DNA of 20,698 nt from a virus. The position numbers were made by a program, and so were the translations under genes. The stretch is from positions 1 to 20,698 of IMG/VR virus record IMGVR_UViG_3300047554_000422. One strand, 5' to 3'. Under the pieces are notes generated by a model that saw only the letters and a list, made by a program, of their open reading frames with translations, was not told the origin of the DNA and ran no database searches. Position 1 is the stretch's first letter. Every line of letters starts with the position of its first letter. This document shows, one piece after another, positions 1 to 8,183 of this stretch.

Positions 1-2
1 CC

Positions 3-842
3 TCAGGACAGTCTAATCCGTATTCTTCATACAGACAAGGAGGAGGGGAGATTTTAGTTCCTGTTGGCGGAGGTACTCCTAAACAAGACCCACGTGATAT
101 GGGAAGATTCGCTTTAGAGAATGGATTGAGTCTTGATGGTAAAGATGCGGCATATTATGGGGTCGACATGTTGCCAAGCGGTTTAAGACAACAAAACTGG
201 GCTCCTCCTCCATCGATTGGTACTCTAAGGGACCCTATGGTAGACAGTGACAATTTCAGCATTATGCAGGACCAAGTACTAAAAGGAGAAAGAAGTCCTG
301 AGAATTTTGCTCAGCATTTAAGAGCAATGGGATACAGTTACACAGGCGATGGAATGGACCCTACAAGTCAAATACCAACAGCTGCCGCATTTAGGCAGGG
401 AAATACACAGGCACAATCGTCTGCACTATTACCTCAATCAGGAACTGCCCAATCAATACTAGATAAATTCCAAAGCTCGCCAGGGTATCAAGCAATGCTT
501 CAAGCAGGACAGCAATCGATTGCCTCGAAAGCAGCCGCCGCAGGTCATTTAGGCAGTGGGGCTATGCAGAAAGCATTAGCTAAATACTCGGCAGATTACG
601 CTAATACAGGTTATCAAAACTATTTAGGTAACCTACTTTCTGGAACAAACGTAGGACTACAGGCCGGACAAGCAATAGGCGGTAATGCTACTTCTGCAGG
701 TAATACTTTACAGCAAGCTAGTGTAAGTGCTGGTAATGCTGCTGGGTCCTTACAGAAACAAGCCGGCACAGAAGCAGCTAAAGTTCTTCTGGGTAACAGG
801 GTAACACCTGGCGGCTTCGGTGCTTCCAGCTTTTCATTTTAA
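3..842 (+). CDS. Internal virion / DNA-injection-type protein, 5' partial
   Basis: The frame is open to the left edge with no stop, so the gene probably begins outside the window. An ATG at 99 exists but has no Shine-Dalgarno sequence; the GGAGGAGG-like run near 40-50 simply encodes Gly and Arg residues. The C-terminal half is rich in Ala, Gly, Gln and Ser (for example QSIASKAAAAGHLGSG and repeated AGNA-type turns) with regularly spaced Tyr residues. This is the look of podoviral DNA-transfer/ejection proteins (P22 gp7/gp20 style, T7 gp14 position). It is followed after 17 bases by a second Ala/Gln-rich protein and then a lysozyme and a large gp16-like protein, which supports an ejectosome role. 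No enzymatic motif is visible. Function is inferred from composition and order only. Confidence 0.6.
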   Translation, partial: SGQSNPYSSYRQGGGEILVPVGGGTPKQDPRDMGRFALENGLSLDGKDAAYYGVDMLPSGLRQQNWAPPPSIGTLRDPMVDSDNFSIMQDQVLKGERSPENFAQHLRAMGYSYTGDGMDPTSQIPTAAAFRQGNTQAQSSALLPQSGTAQSILDKFQSSPGYQAMLQAGQQSIASKAAAAGHLGSGAMQKALAKYSADYANTGYQNYLGNLLSGTNVGLQAGQAIGGNATSAGNTLQQASVSAGNAAGSLQKQAGTEAAKVLLGNRVTPGGFGASSFSF

Positions 843-859
843 TTTTAGGAACGTAGAGT

Positions 860-2380
860 ATGAGATATTTTAGAAAGGGTATGCTACAAAGCGCTGCTGA
901 TGAAGGAGCGGATCAATGGCAAGCACGGACTAACGCAGAAACACGTGCTGGAGTAAACGGTGGTCAGATTAATAGTGGCTTCGTTGATGGAATAAGCTAT
1001 GGGGGAGATGGCGGAGCAGGAGAAACTGACAGAGTATTGATGCTAGCTAATCAACTACAAAACGCTAGTCCAGGTGCTCTTATGGCTGCCTTTAATCTTA
1101 TGGAGAAAGAACGTAAAGTTCCTGTTCCTCAGTTCGAGGCTGGTGTTATGTCAGGCGGTGCTTTGTATGCTCCTACTGCTGATGCAGGATTAAGCGGAAA
1201 GCTAGGTCCTATGCTGAGAGATGCTAATGGACAACAGCTAATGACTCCAGATCAGATAAGTAATCAAGCTGCTCAAGTAAGAGCATCTAAAGGTTTTGAT
1301 TTTAACGAGAAAACTCCTGACCAGATTCAAGCTCAAATGATGACAGGCATGTCTAAGAGCATAATGAATCTTCCACCAGATCAACAACATCTCGCATACG
1401 AGCGAGGTATTGGAGTATTAATGGGTAAAGGAGTTGTTAATTTTAACGAAGCTCCGCCATGGGATCAAGGCGGTAGGGAACTAGTTAAGCACATTGCAGA
1501 GCTCGAGGCTCAAACTAAATTAGGTGTTGCTAGTCTAAATGCTCAAGGACAGGTCGGAGCTGCTAGAGAAGGAGCTCAAGGTCAATTAGACGCCTCCCGA
1601 ATACAAGCTCAAGGACGTTTAGGCGAAGCTCAAGCTCAGGCTAATGCTGAAATGATGAAGACTGCAGCAGGAGCACCAATGCGGGAAGCTATGGTTGGTA
1701 AAACCCAAGCAGAAGCTGAGAAGGCTAGAGCAGAGGCTTTATCCATATCTAGAGGTGGTAATTCTAAGTTAGCTGAGAAACTAGCTGGAACAGATGCTTC
1801 TATGTATAAAGATGCTAACGATGCAATCGACGTTGCTGCTTCTATTAGGTCTAATCTTAATAATATTAAAGAAGCTAACATGGCTGGTTCTGAAGGAACT
1901 TTAAGCAGTATAGGTAACAAGGCTCTCGGTTCTTTAGGTGTTAACACAGACACCGTAGTAGCAAACAAACAGATAGAACAGGCTAGTAATGCCTTAGCGT
2001 TACAGTTAAAATCTTTATATAAGATGACTGGTGCTATGTCGGACAATGACGTTAACCTGTTAAAAGCTATGACGCCTAAGCTCGAAGATACAAGAGAGTC
2101 TAGGGCAGCTGCTATCGAGAACTTAGGTAAGTTTACAGACTATGTTACTCAAAGATCGACTGCGATGCAGAACTACATTCAATCGAATGGAACAAGTAAA
2201 GGATTTAATACTGAATGGCAGAAACAATATCCTAACGGAGCTCAGACATACATTGAGCAAACTGTTTCTGAGAAGAACCAACCAACACCACACGGTCTTA
2301 CGGACGAGCAATGGAAGAAGATTCAGGAGATGAGAGGGGCAGGAGCACCAGTAGGCGGTGGCGGAGCAGTAAGAGGATAA
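860..2380 (+). CDS. Internal virion / DNA-injection-type protein (506 aa)
   Basis: A 506-residue protein with a Gly-rich N-terminus and a long helical Ala/Gln/Glu-rich middle (roughly residues 205-300, AQGQ/AQAQ/EAEKARAEA-type heptads) likely to form a coiled coil. The C-terminus is Gly-rich. It has no signal peptide or catalytic motif. Start: an AGGAA element lies about ten bases before the ATG at 860. It sits between another ejection-type protein and the lysozyme, matching the position of T7 internal core proteins gp14-gp15. Such proteins leave the virion and help build the conduit for DNA across the envelope. The family assignment rests on composition and position, so an unrelated structural protein is possible. 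Confidence 0.6.
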   Translation: MRYFRKGMLQSAADEGADQWQARTNAETRAGVNGGQINSGFVDGISYGGDGGAGETDRVLMLANQLQNASPGALMAAFNLMEKERKVPVPQFEAGVMSGGALYAPTADAGLSGKLGPMLRDANGQQLMTPDQISNQAAQVRASKGFDFNEKTPDQIQAQMMTGMSKSIMNLPPDQQHLAYERGIGVLMGKGVVNFNEAPPWDQGGRELVKHIAELEAQTKLGVASLNAQGQVGAAREGAQGQLDASRIQAQGRLGEAQAQANAEMMKTAAGAPMREAMVGKTQAEAEKARAEALSISRGGNSKLAEKLAGTDASMYKDANDAIDVAASIRSNLNNIKEANMAGSEGTLSSIGNKALGSLGVNTDTVVANKQIEQASNALALQLKSLYKMTGAMSDNDVNLLKAMTPKLEDTRESRAAAIENLGKFTDYVTQRSTAMQNYIQSNGTSKGFNTEWQKQYPNGAQTYIEQTVSEKNQPTPHGLTDEQWKKIQEMRGAGAPVGGGGAVRG

Positions 2381-2385
2381 TATAA

Positions 2386-2811
2386 ATGTTACGTACGATA
2401 AGAGAATATGAAGGCCTCAGACTATACCCCTACAAGGATTCGTTGGGGTATCTTACCATAGGTTACGGGCACTTAATACTTCCTAATGAGAAATTTAAGA
2501 TGGGTCAAGCTATTACAGTTAAGGAAGCTGATGCTCTATTTGAGAAAGATTTAGCTATAGTCGTTAAAGACTTAGATCGCAATCTATCATTCTGGAAAGA
2601 TTTAGACCCAGTCGCGCAAGAGATAATGCGCAACCTTACTTTCAACTTGGGTATAAGAAAACTTATGAAGTTCCATAATACACTAAGAGCCATGAAGGAA
2701 CACAGGTATGCAGACGCTGCTGACCATCTTACTAAATCATTGTGGTATAAGCAAGTAGGCAGACGCGGTATAGAAATTGTTAAAGCTTTAAGAGACTTAG
2801 GCAACCAATAG
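2386..2811 (+). CDS. T4-type lysozyme (glycoside hydrolase 24)
   Basis: Muramidase of the T4 lysozyme family that would cleave the N-acetylmuramic acid-N-acetylglucosamine bond of peptidoglycan. Residues 7-29 align closely with the start of T4 lysozyme. The catalytic triad is visible as E9 (EGLRLYPYKD), D18 and T24 (TIGYGH), and a later NLTFNLG segment matches the helical domain. At 141 aa it is slightly shorter than T4 lysozyme (164 aa). There is no signal peptide or membrane segment. AGAGG about nine bases upstream supports the ATG. It lies between internal virion proteins rather than with a holin, so it may be a virion-associated lysozyme that opens the wall during DNA entry. It could equally be the lysis endolysin, since no other muralytic enzyme is seen in the window. 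Confidence 0.9.
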   Translation: MLRTIREYEGLRLYPYKDSLGYLTIGYGHLILPNEKFKMGQAITVKEADALFEKDLAIVVKDLDRNLSFWKDLDPVAQEIMRNLTFNLGIRKLMKFHNTLRAMKEHRYADAADHLTKSLWYKQVGRRGIEIVKALRDLGNQ

Positions 2812-2821
2812 GACAATTAAT

Positions 2822-4711
2822 ATGATAGATATGAATGCTCCACCTACACCTGAAGAATTATTAGCGATTGGAGTGGACCCTGAAGAGTATAAGCGTAGAC
2901 TACAACAACCCGCTCCTCAGCCTATACCTCAAGCACAACCTGTTCAACAGGCTTCTATGCCTCAGGATGACCTAATGAATGCTCCTCCTACAAGGGAAGA
3001 GCTTATTGCGATTGGTATAGACCCTGATGAACATGCTGCTAAATTAAATCAAGGTGTTCAGAAATCACCTGAAGAGCACATAGTAGAGAAAGGTAGTGCG
3101 CTATTAAGTACAATACAAGGAATTAGAGATGCATACCTAGCAGCCGGACATGAAGTTGGTTCCTTAGCAGGAGGTGCCGTTAAGAATATAGGTAAGATAG
3201 TAGGTAGTAAAACACTTGAAGATTTAGGAGCTGCTGGACAAGCTTCGTCTGATGCTGTAGTAGAAGAATCTATTCAGAGCAGTCCTATTTTAGGACGAGT
3301 GGGTAAATACGGAGCTGATCTTACGGCCGGTATCGCTGCTACGCCTGCTTCTACAGGGCTACTAGGAGGCCTAGCTGCTGGTGCCGTAGGAGGTGGCGCT
3401 GCTGCATTAGCAACATCTGACTCAGAGACACCTCTAAAGGATATAGCTAAAGGTGCTGGGACCGGTGCTGCAGTAGTAGGAGCATTAGGTGTCGGTAGTA
3501 AATTGCTAGCTAAAACTCTAGAGCCTGTTATTAAAGGATCAGGTCTATGGGCTTCTAATACTGACGATGTTGTAAATAAAGTTATGAACGCTGCTGTTAG
3601 CAAGAGCGGAGATGATGTTACTAAAGTCACTCCTGGTTCTTTCCTAAGTTCAGTCGAGGCTGCCCAAGCTAAAGCTAAGACAGCTGCTAATGCCTTATAT
3701 AAAGCCAGAGATGAGTACGCTGCTGGTATTAAAGCCACTGTACAAAGGTCTAACGTAGAGAATCTGGTTAATGATTTAAATGTACAGGTTCAAAGTGGTG
3801 CTACTGAGGGAACTACAGCTGCTCTTGCTGCTGCTAAGAAAGCTCTAGGTAATAACTCAGCCATACCGTTTGCTAAAGCACAAGAGCTTATAAGCGGGTT
3901 AGGTGATGAGGCGTTTACCGCCAGTAAGGCAGGTGACCTAGTAAAGAGTAAAGCTATCCTGGAGGTTAAACAGGCCTTAGAGAAAGATATTATAAGATCG
4001 ATACCTGATGAGCAATTACAAGCTCTACATGGAGCTGCTACCCAGTACTATAGAGATATTTATTCTCCTATTTCTAAGCTACAGCTTGATAAGAAGATGG
4101 CAGACAAATATACACAAGATGTGTTTGTTAATAAGTTTGCTAATAAGGTCCTGGACACTCCGTCAGCAATGAATGCCTTAGGTAAGATAGACCCCAACAT
4201 TAAGGAACAGGCAATTGCCTCAACCGTTAATGCTATTAAGAATGCTTCTATAGGAGATCACGGATTAGACCTAGCGAAATTTGCTAAAGGCTTGCGTAGG
4301 GAGGTAACTCAGAACGGACAGGCTTACGGAGATGTAGCAGACAGCTTGGCTACCTATGCTGATATATTATCAGCTAAAGTTACTTCAGGAAAGATAGGTT
4401 CAGGAGCTGCTTCTGGTAGTTTAATGCAGATGGGGTTATTTGGAGGAAGCTTTGCGTTAGGAGGACCTGCTGGGTTAGCGACCACTGCAGCAACGAGTAA
4501 GGCTTTGTTCTTATATCAAGCTGGTAAGTTGATAAGTAATCCAGAAGCACAGGCTTTATTAAAGACTGCTTCTACATTAGCTCAGAATGGTAAGAACCCT
4601 GCTATGGCCGCAAAGATCGCTGATCGTCTAATGTCTATCAGCATCAAGAATGAAAGGGGTCTTCCATCCCGCTTTGCGGCCGCATTGGCTGGAGGATCAG
4701 CGACGGAGTAA
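2822..4711 (+). CDS. Large internal virion protein (T7 gp16-like position), with N-terminal repeat
   Basis: A 629-residue Ala/Gly-rich protein. The N-terminus has two copies of a 24-residue unit (residues 4-27 and 52-75, beginning MNAPPT and containing EEL-AIG-DP) with about 16 identical positions, joined by a Pro/Gln linker. Two hydrophobic Gly/Ala stretches (about 165-200 and near 530-570) could insert in membranes. The rest is predicted helical. Last of the internal virion-type genes, it fits a membrane-penetrating ejection protein like T7 gp16, but I see no transglycosylase motif; that activity may instead be the separate lysozyme just upstream. AGGA eight bases upstream supports the start. 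Its last 15 bases overlap the end of a convergent small gene on the other strand. Confidence 0.6.
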   Translation: MIDMNAPPTPEELLAIGVDPEEYKRRLQQPAPQPIPQAQPVQQASMPQDDLMNAPPTREELIAIGIDPDEHAAKLNQGVQKSPEEHIVEKGSALLSTIQGIRDAYLAAGHEVGSLAGGAVKNIGKIVGSKTLEDLGAAGQASSDAVVEESIQSSPILGRVGKYGADLTAGIAATPASTGLLGGLAAGAVGGGAAALATSDSETPLKDIAKGAGTGAAVVGALGVGSKLLAKTLEPVIKGSGLWASNTDDVVNKVMNAAVSKSGDDVTKVTPGSFLSSVEAAQAKAKTAANALYKARDEYAAGIKATVQRSNVENLVNDLNVQVQSGATEGTTAALAAAKKALGNNSAIPFAKAQELISGLGDEAFTASKAGDLVKSKAILEVKQALEKDIIRSIPDEQLQALHGAATQYYRDIYSPISKLQLDKKMADKYTQDVFVNKFANKVLDTPSAMNALGKIDPNIKEQAIASTVNAIKNASIGDHGLDLAKFAKGLRREVTQNGQAYGDVADSLATYADILSAKVTSGKIGSGAASGSLMQMGLFGGSFALGGPAGLATTAATSKALFLYQAGKLISNPEAQALLKTASTLAQNGKNPAMAAKIADRLMSISIKNERGLPSRFAAALAGGSATE

Positions 4712-4810
4712 TAATATCGCCGAGCCTAGGGTGAACATTGCTATTAGGTACTGTCCGGTCAGGATTGACCAGACGAAAGCAACTAATAGTATTATAGGAA
4801 CATAGTTCAT
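4697..4810 (-). CDS. 37-aa membrane peptide of the reverse-strand cassette
   Basis: A short ORF starting MNYVPIILLVAFVWSILTG and ending LLLRR. It is almost entirely hydrophobic with a TGQ break, so it could form one long helix or a two-helix hairpin with a positively charged C-terminus. GGAGG lies seven bases before the ATG, and the previous gene's stop is one base upstream, so the two are probably translationally coupled. The mRNA contains a nine-pair hairpin (4753-4761 with 4766-4774, four-base loop) inside the coding region. It is last in a three-gene reverse cassette. A holin or holin-like role is possible on size and topology but is not shown by any motif. Confidence 0.6.
   Translation of the reverse strand: MNYVPIILLVAFVWSILTGQYLIAMFTLGSAILLLRR
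4753..4774 (-). other. RNA hairpin inside the 37-aa gene
   Basis: On the minus strand GTCTGGTCA pairs with TGACCGGAC around a four-base ATCC loop, nine pairs with one U-G. On the plus strand one pair becomes a C-A mismatch, so the structure favours the minus-strand transcript. No U-run follows, so it is not an intrinsic terminator. It may slow translation or protect the 3' end of the cassette mRNA. Confidence 0.4.
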
Positions 4811-4811
4811 C

Positions 4812-5252
4812 CTAGCCTCCAATTACGAAACATGGTTTAAGACCACCACGTTGGGCATTGTCACATGATCTATTGAGACCATCAACAAATACTTGACCGT
4901 CTACATCTCTAACACCCGGTGCGATGTATGTCTTCTTAGGTACGGTAACGAAGAAACTCGTACCACTACCTGTTGAACCTACCGATATGTTACCGTCAGT
5001 GAAGAAGGTAGCTGGTGGCTTAGGTGGCATGTTAAATGTAGATACAGTATTACCACCATTATAAGCAGAACTTCCAGTAGAGGTTGTAGTGGTAGCTGTT
5101 GAACTACTTCCGCTAGTACTCACTGACGATGTGGTCGATACTGATCCTACATCACCATACTGATGTCCTGGTGGTATAAAATCTGGCGGATCAGCAAAAG
5201 CTGCTCCCGTTAAGGCTAGTGTTATTACAACACTCAATAAATATTTTTTCAT
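4812..5252 (-). CDS. Secreted Ser/Thr-rich protein with signal peptide
   Basis: 146 residues with a textbook Sec signal peptide: KK n-region, hydrophobic core and a probable signal peptidase I site after residue 20 (GAAFA, then DPP). The mature part has a low-complexity Ser/Thr/Gly linker (about residues 38-72), a Pro-rich patch (MPPKPP), and a C-terminal region with two Cys residues (RSCDNAQ and KPCFVIG) that may form a disulfide in the periplasm. A strong AAGGAGG precedes the start. It lies on the strand opposite to the flanking virion genes, between two small membrane proteins. I do not recognise the family. It could act in the periplasm or on the cell surface (for example exclusion or spanin-like roles), but nothing in the sequence decides this. 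Confidence 0.75.
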   Translation of the reverse strand: MKKYLLSVVITLALTGAAFADPPDFIPPGHQYGDVGSVSTTSSVSTSGSSSTATTTTSTGSSAYNGGNTVSTFNMPPKPPATFFTDGNISVGSTGSGTSFFVTVPKKTYIAPGVRDVDGQVFVDGLNRSCDNAQRGGLKPCFVIGG

Positions 5253-5269
5253 GTTTTACCTCCTTAAGG

Positions 5270-5500
5270 TTAGTTAATTAACGAAGCTATTACATACCCA
5301 AATATAAGAGACTTTGGTTCTAATAGAGCTCCGAATATCAGTATTAATATAATTATCAACATTGGTGATAGACCTTCGTCTTCCTTAGTAACCTCTGTAG
5401 AAGTAACTGGGCCATATTTAGACCAGTCGGTAATTTTCTCTTCGTTGATAGCCTCTGCTAAACATCCGCTGAGTAATTTGTCTTCTGTGTCTGCGTACAT
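5270..5500 (-). CDS. Small membrane protein, first gene of the reverse cassette
   Basis: 76 residues. The first ~45 are polar and acidic (DTED, NEEK, TKEDEG). The C-terminal ~30 are strongly hydrophobic (SPMLIIILILIFGALL, then LIFGYVIASLIN), which suggests one or two membrane segments with an acidic N-terminal domain. AGGAG eight bases before the ATG fixes the start. A good reverse-strand promoter lies 34 bases upstream. It is followed by the secreted protein and the 37-aa membrane peptide on the same strand. I do not recognise the family. A lysis or superinfection-exclusion role is plausible for a membrane cassette of this kind, but is inference. Confidence 0.65.
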   Translation of the reverse strand: MYADTEDKLLSGCLAEAINEEKITDWSKYGPVTSTEVTKEDEGLSPMLIIILILIFGALLEPKSLIFGYVIASLIN

Positions 5501-5533
5501 TTTAGTTACTCCTAATCTTATTTACTTACTTAT

Positions 5534-5561
5534 AGTATAACACATTTTCACGAGAAAGCAA
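5534..5561 (-). promoter_or_regulatory. Sigma70-type promoter of the reverse cassette
   Basis: On the minus strand the -35 is TTGCTT (5561-5556), the spacer is 16 bases, and the extended -10 is TGTTATACT (-10 hexamer 5539-5534). It points at the 76-aa gene starting at 5500. The -35 box abuts the start codon of the plus-strand tail fibre gene at 5564, so the cassette carries its own promoter inserted between two structural genes. The -10 type and 16-base spacer match other promoters on this strand. Confidence 0.65.
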
Positions 5562-5563
5562 CT

Positions 5564-6715
5564 ATGGCAGTATTATTTCCTATAACACAATTCTTTGACA
5601 ATACAGGAGCTCCTTTAGCAGGAGGTAAAGTATATACTTATGCTGCCGGAGGAACAACTCCTAAGACGGCATACACAACACAAGCCGCTTCGGTAGCATT
5701 AGCTAACCCTGTAGTGTTAGACTCTGCAGGACGTACGTCTGGTATTTGGTTATCTGGCTCTTACCACATTGTCGTTAAAAGCTCAGATGGAGCTACAACC
5801 TATCATGACTTAGATACAGTGAACGGATATAACCCAGTTGACTGGACAGGTCTAACTGCTTCTATCGCGGACCTTAACGGGTATGCCTCTGCAGCAGGTA
5901 CACCAGGTACTGTAGCAGCTTCTAAAACTGTTGTAGTGGATTCAAATAAAGATATAGCTACCTTTCGAAACCTATCAGCTTCTACACTAACAGCTTCTAC
6001 ATCGATCACAACTCCGTTAATCAAAGATGCTAATGGCGTTAGTGCTGTTACCATAGCTACTACAGCTTCTCAAGTAAACGGCATAACATTAACCCCTAGT
6101 GCTACAGGCAATGCCGTGTCGCTGGCTGCTACTGGATCAGATACTAACATTAACTTACAGTTAAGTAGTAAGGGCTCTGGTAAGATCAAGCTAAACAGCT
6201 TCAGCTTTCCTACGACGGATGGAACAAGTGGAGACGTATTAAAGACGGACGGAGCTGGAGTATTGTCCTTCGGTCCTGCTGTAGGATTAAAATACTTAGG
6301 ACAGACTTCACTCACAGCGTTAACTACAATAACAACTGTAATACCATACGATGATACAATACCACAGAACACCGAAGGAGATCAAATTCTGTCTTTAACA
6401 GTTACTCCCACATCGGCTACGTCAAAATTACTGATATTCGTAGATGTTACCGCAGGATCAAACTCTACATCCAGAAACGTTAACGTTGCTCTGTTCCAAG
6501 ATTCTACAGCAGATGCATTGGCCGCAACGTCTGATGGAAACTCTGTTCATATGTTACATACTATGACTTCTGGAACTACTAGCGCGACCACATTCAAGGT
6601 ACGATGCGGTCCAAGTGCTGCTGGTACTGTATACGTTAATGGAACAATAGCAGGAGGTGCTTTATATAACGGTAAATGTAGCACAACTTTAACAATACTC
6701 GAGGTTGCTGTATAA
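5564..6715 (+). CDS. Tail fibre/spike protein, copy 1
   Basis: 383 residues. The N-terminus (FFDNTGAPLAGGKVYTYAAG, then LANPVVLDSAGRTSGIW) is the virion-binding motif common at the start of podoviral tail fibres and spikes. The middle is a Ser/Thr/Ala-rich beta repeat region, with TDGTSGDVLKTDGAGVL, a phrase frequent in fibre shafts. The C-terminus is beta-rich and ends LEVAV. It is paralogous along most of its length to the next gene, and the two ends (LEVAV, LEVLE) also match. The Shine-Dalgarno is weak (GAGAAAG). It should bind a receptor at the cell surface. No depolymerase or chaperone motif is seen. Its stop overlaps the next ATG by one base (TAATG). Confidence 0.85.
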   Translation: MAVLFPITQFFDNTGAPLAGGKVYTYAAGGTTPKTAYTTQAASVALANPVVLDSAGRTSGIWLSGSYHIVVKSSDGATTYHDLDTVNGYNPVDWTGLTASIADLNGYASAAGTPGTVAASKTVVVDSNKDIATFRNLSASTLTASTSITTPLIKDANGVSAVTIATTASQVNGITLTPSATGNAVSLAATGSDTNINLQLSSKGSGKIKLNSFSFPTTDGTSGDVLKTDGAGVLSFGPAVGLKYLGQTSLTALTTITTVIPYDDTIPQNTEGDQILSLTVTPTSATSKLLIFVDVTAGSNSTSRNVNVALFQDSTADALAATSDGNSVHMLHTMTSGTTSATTFKVRCGPSAAGTVYVNGTIAGGALYNGKCSTTLTILEVAV

Positions 6716-7905
6716 TGGCAGTATTATTTCCACAATTAAGGTTTTTTGATAATAACGGAGATGTCTTATCCTCAGGTACAGTTACATTCTATGAATCATT
6801 CTCTACTAAGCTGAAAGCAGTCTACACTAACCAAGGAGAGGGTACTCAGCTAGAGAACCCTGTTACATTAAATGCCTACGGAGTGCCTGCTACGTCAGGC
6901 AGTATCTGGGTTAATGGTGCTTATAGAGTACTTGTAAAAGATCAAGACGGAAATATCGTAGGGTCTCCTTTAAACGACTACTACAGGATAAACCCTGTTG
7001 ACTGGTCTACGTTGACTGCTACGGTAACTCAATTGAACGGTATGTCAATTGTTGGTATTGCTGAGGGAGTGGCGGAGGAAGGGACTACGATGCTAGTGGA
7101 CTCAAATAAAGACTTTCTAGGACTTCGAAGTTTAAGTGCTGTAACTCTTACTGCTACTACCGCATTTAAAACTCCTTGGATTCTTGATTCCAACGGTGTA
7201 CAGGCCTTTCGTATTACTACTACGGCATCAGCAGTTAACGGAATAACGATTACTCCTTCTGCTACTGGGAATGATGTAGAACTGGAATCTTCTGGAAGTG
7301 ATACTAACATAGGACTTACTTTGAGGCCGCAAGGAAGTTCAAGTGTAATAAAATTTAATAGTTTCTCGCTTCCTTATACGGATGGAGCGTCCAATAAGGT
7401 TTTAACGACAAACGGGTCTTATACCTTGTCTTGGGATTATGTAAATCTCTGCTTAACACAGGGTAGTAATATAGTGACTTCCACTGGAGCAGGAGCTCTG
7501 TGGTCGTCTGCTGTGAACTCCATTAGCAGTCCTATAAGCAGTTATTACACAGTTATAAACTCTGTCACTATTACACCTGTTAGTAATGCATCTAGGTTCT
7601 TGTGTATTAGTAGGCTTAATTTGAATAGTAGTAACGCTCCTTGTACTACTGCTATTTCTTTGTTGTCTGGAGGATCAGAATCTATACAAACAATGGCTTA
7701 TAACTATGCTAACACTAGAGGATGTGGGAATCATTTAACAACAGTATTATCACCTTCGACCACCGGAGAGATAACTATTAGCAATCGATATGCTTCTGGT
7801 AGTGGTTCCGTTAACGTTCATAGAAACTCTCAAGGATTCTCTACCTCTAGAGCATTCGGAGGTGTTAGCAGCTGTACCTTATTGGTATTGGAGGTTCTTG
7901 AATAA
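6715..7905 (+). CDS. Tail fibre/spike protein, copy 2 (paralogue of copy 1)
   Basis: 396 residues starting MAVLFPQLRFFDNNGDVLSSG against MAVLFPITQFFDNTGAPLAGG in the upstream gene. Shared landmarks include NPVDW, LNG, VDSNKD (near 140), ITPSATGND, SGSDTNI and FNSFSLPYTDGAS. The final ~150 residues diverge strongly in sequence and contain several Cys residues absent from copy 1. This suggests tandem duplication followed by divergence of the receptor-binding tip. GAGG about ten bases upstream supports the start, and both ends are coupled to neighbours by TAATG overlaps. The two may form mixed or alternative fibres, widening host range; that is inference. Confidence 0.85.
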   Translation: MAVLFPQLRFFDNNGDVLSSGTVTFYESFSTKLKAVYTNQGEGTQLENPVTLNAYGVPATSGSIWVNGAYRVLVKDQDGNIVGSPLNDYYRINPVDWSTLTATVTQLNGMSIVGIAEGVAEEGTTMLVDSNKDFLGLRSLSAVTLTATTAFKTPWILDSNGVQAFRITTTASAVNGITITPSATGNDVELESSGSDTNIGLTLRPQGSSSVIKFNSFSLPYTDGASNKVLTTNGSYTLSWDYVNLCLTQGSNIVTSTGAGALWSSAVNSISSPISSYYTVINSVTITPVSNASRFLCISRLNLNSSNAPCTTAISLLSGGSESIQTMAYNYANTRGCGNHLTTVLSPSTTGEITISNRYASGSGSVNVHRNSQGFSTSRAFGGVSSCTLLVLEVLE

Positions 7906-8171
7906 TGGACATTTTAAATACGCCCATATTCATATTTATTTTATCTATAATCGTTGCCGGTATCGGTGCATACATTAAAAGTATCAGTTCTAAGGTAGAT
8001 ACCATGATAACAGAACAAAACGTGCGATCCCTGATTGCAGATAAATTAGCAGTTGTCGACGCTAATAACGAGGCAACAAAAACCCGCATAGAGCGGGTCG
8101 AGGAAAGTTTAGTTCGTATTGAAGACAAACTAGACAGTTTGGTAGAGTTACTTGCTAGGAAGCGTAAGTAA
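7905..8171 (+). CDS. Membrane-anchored coiled-coil protein (lysis candidate)
   Basis: 88 residues: a short N-terminus, one membrane segment (about residues 6-24, TPIFIFILSIIVAGIGAYI), then a charged helical region (27-88) with heptad hydrophobics (RIERVEESLVRIEDKLDSLVELL) and a basic KRK tail. GGAGG ten bases upstream and a TAATG overlap with copy 2 of the fibre place it at the end of the plus-strand operon, where podoviruses often carry lysis genes. The shape resembles XhlA-type haemolysins, small holins and inner-membrane spanins. There is no outer-membrane spanin partner on this strand nearby. Topology is clear; function is uncertain. Confidence 0.75.
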   Translation: MDILNTPIFIFILSIIVAGIGAYIKSISSKVDTMITEQNVRSLIADKLAVVDANNEATKTRIERVEESLVRIEDKLDSLVELLARKRK

Positions 8172-8183
8172 TCACAACTTACG
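8163..8183. terminator. Hairpin between the converging arms
   Basis: CGTAAGT (8163-8169) pairs with ACTTACG (8177-8183), seven pairs around a seven-base loop, spanning the end of the 88-aa gene and the end of the convergent 33-aa gene. It is the only stem at the meeting point of two opposing operons, so it may stop transcription in both directions. Neither side has a good U-run, so an intrinsic terminator is doubtful. Confidence 0.35.

Noticed and set aside
1636-2046. A 136-aa minus-strand ORF inside the 506-aa virion gene, and similar long antisense frames such as 3274-3738 and 13823-14383
   Set aside because: They are shadows of strongly supported genes, lack ribosome sites and have no recognisable protein features.
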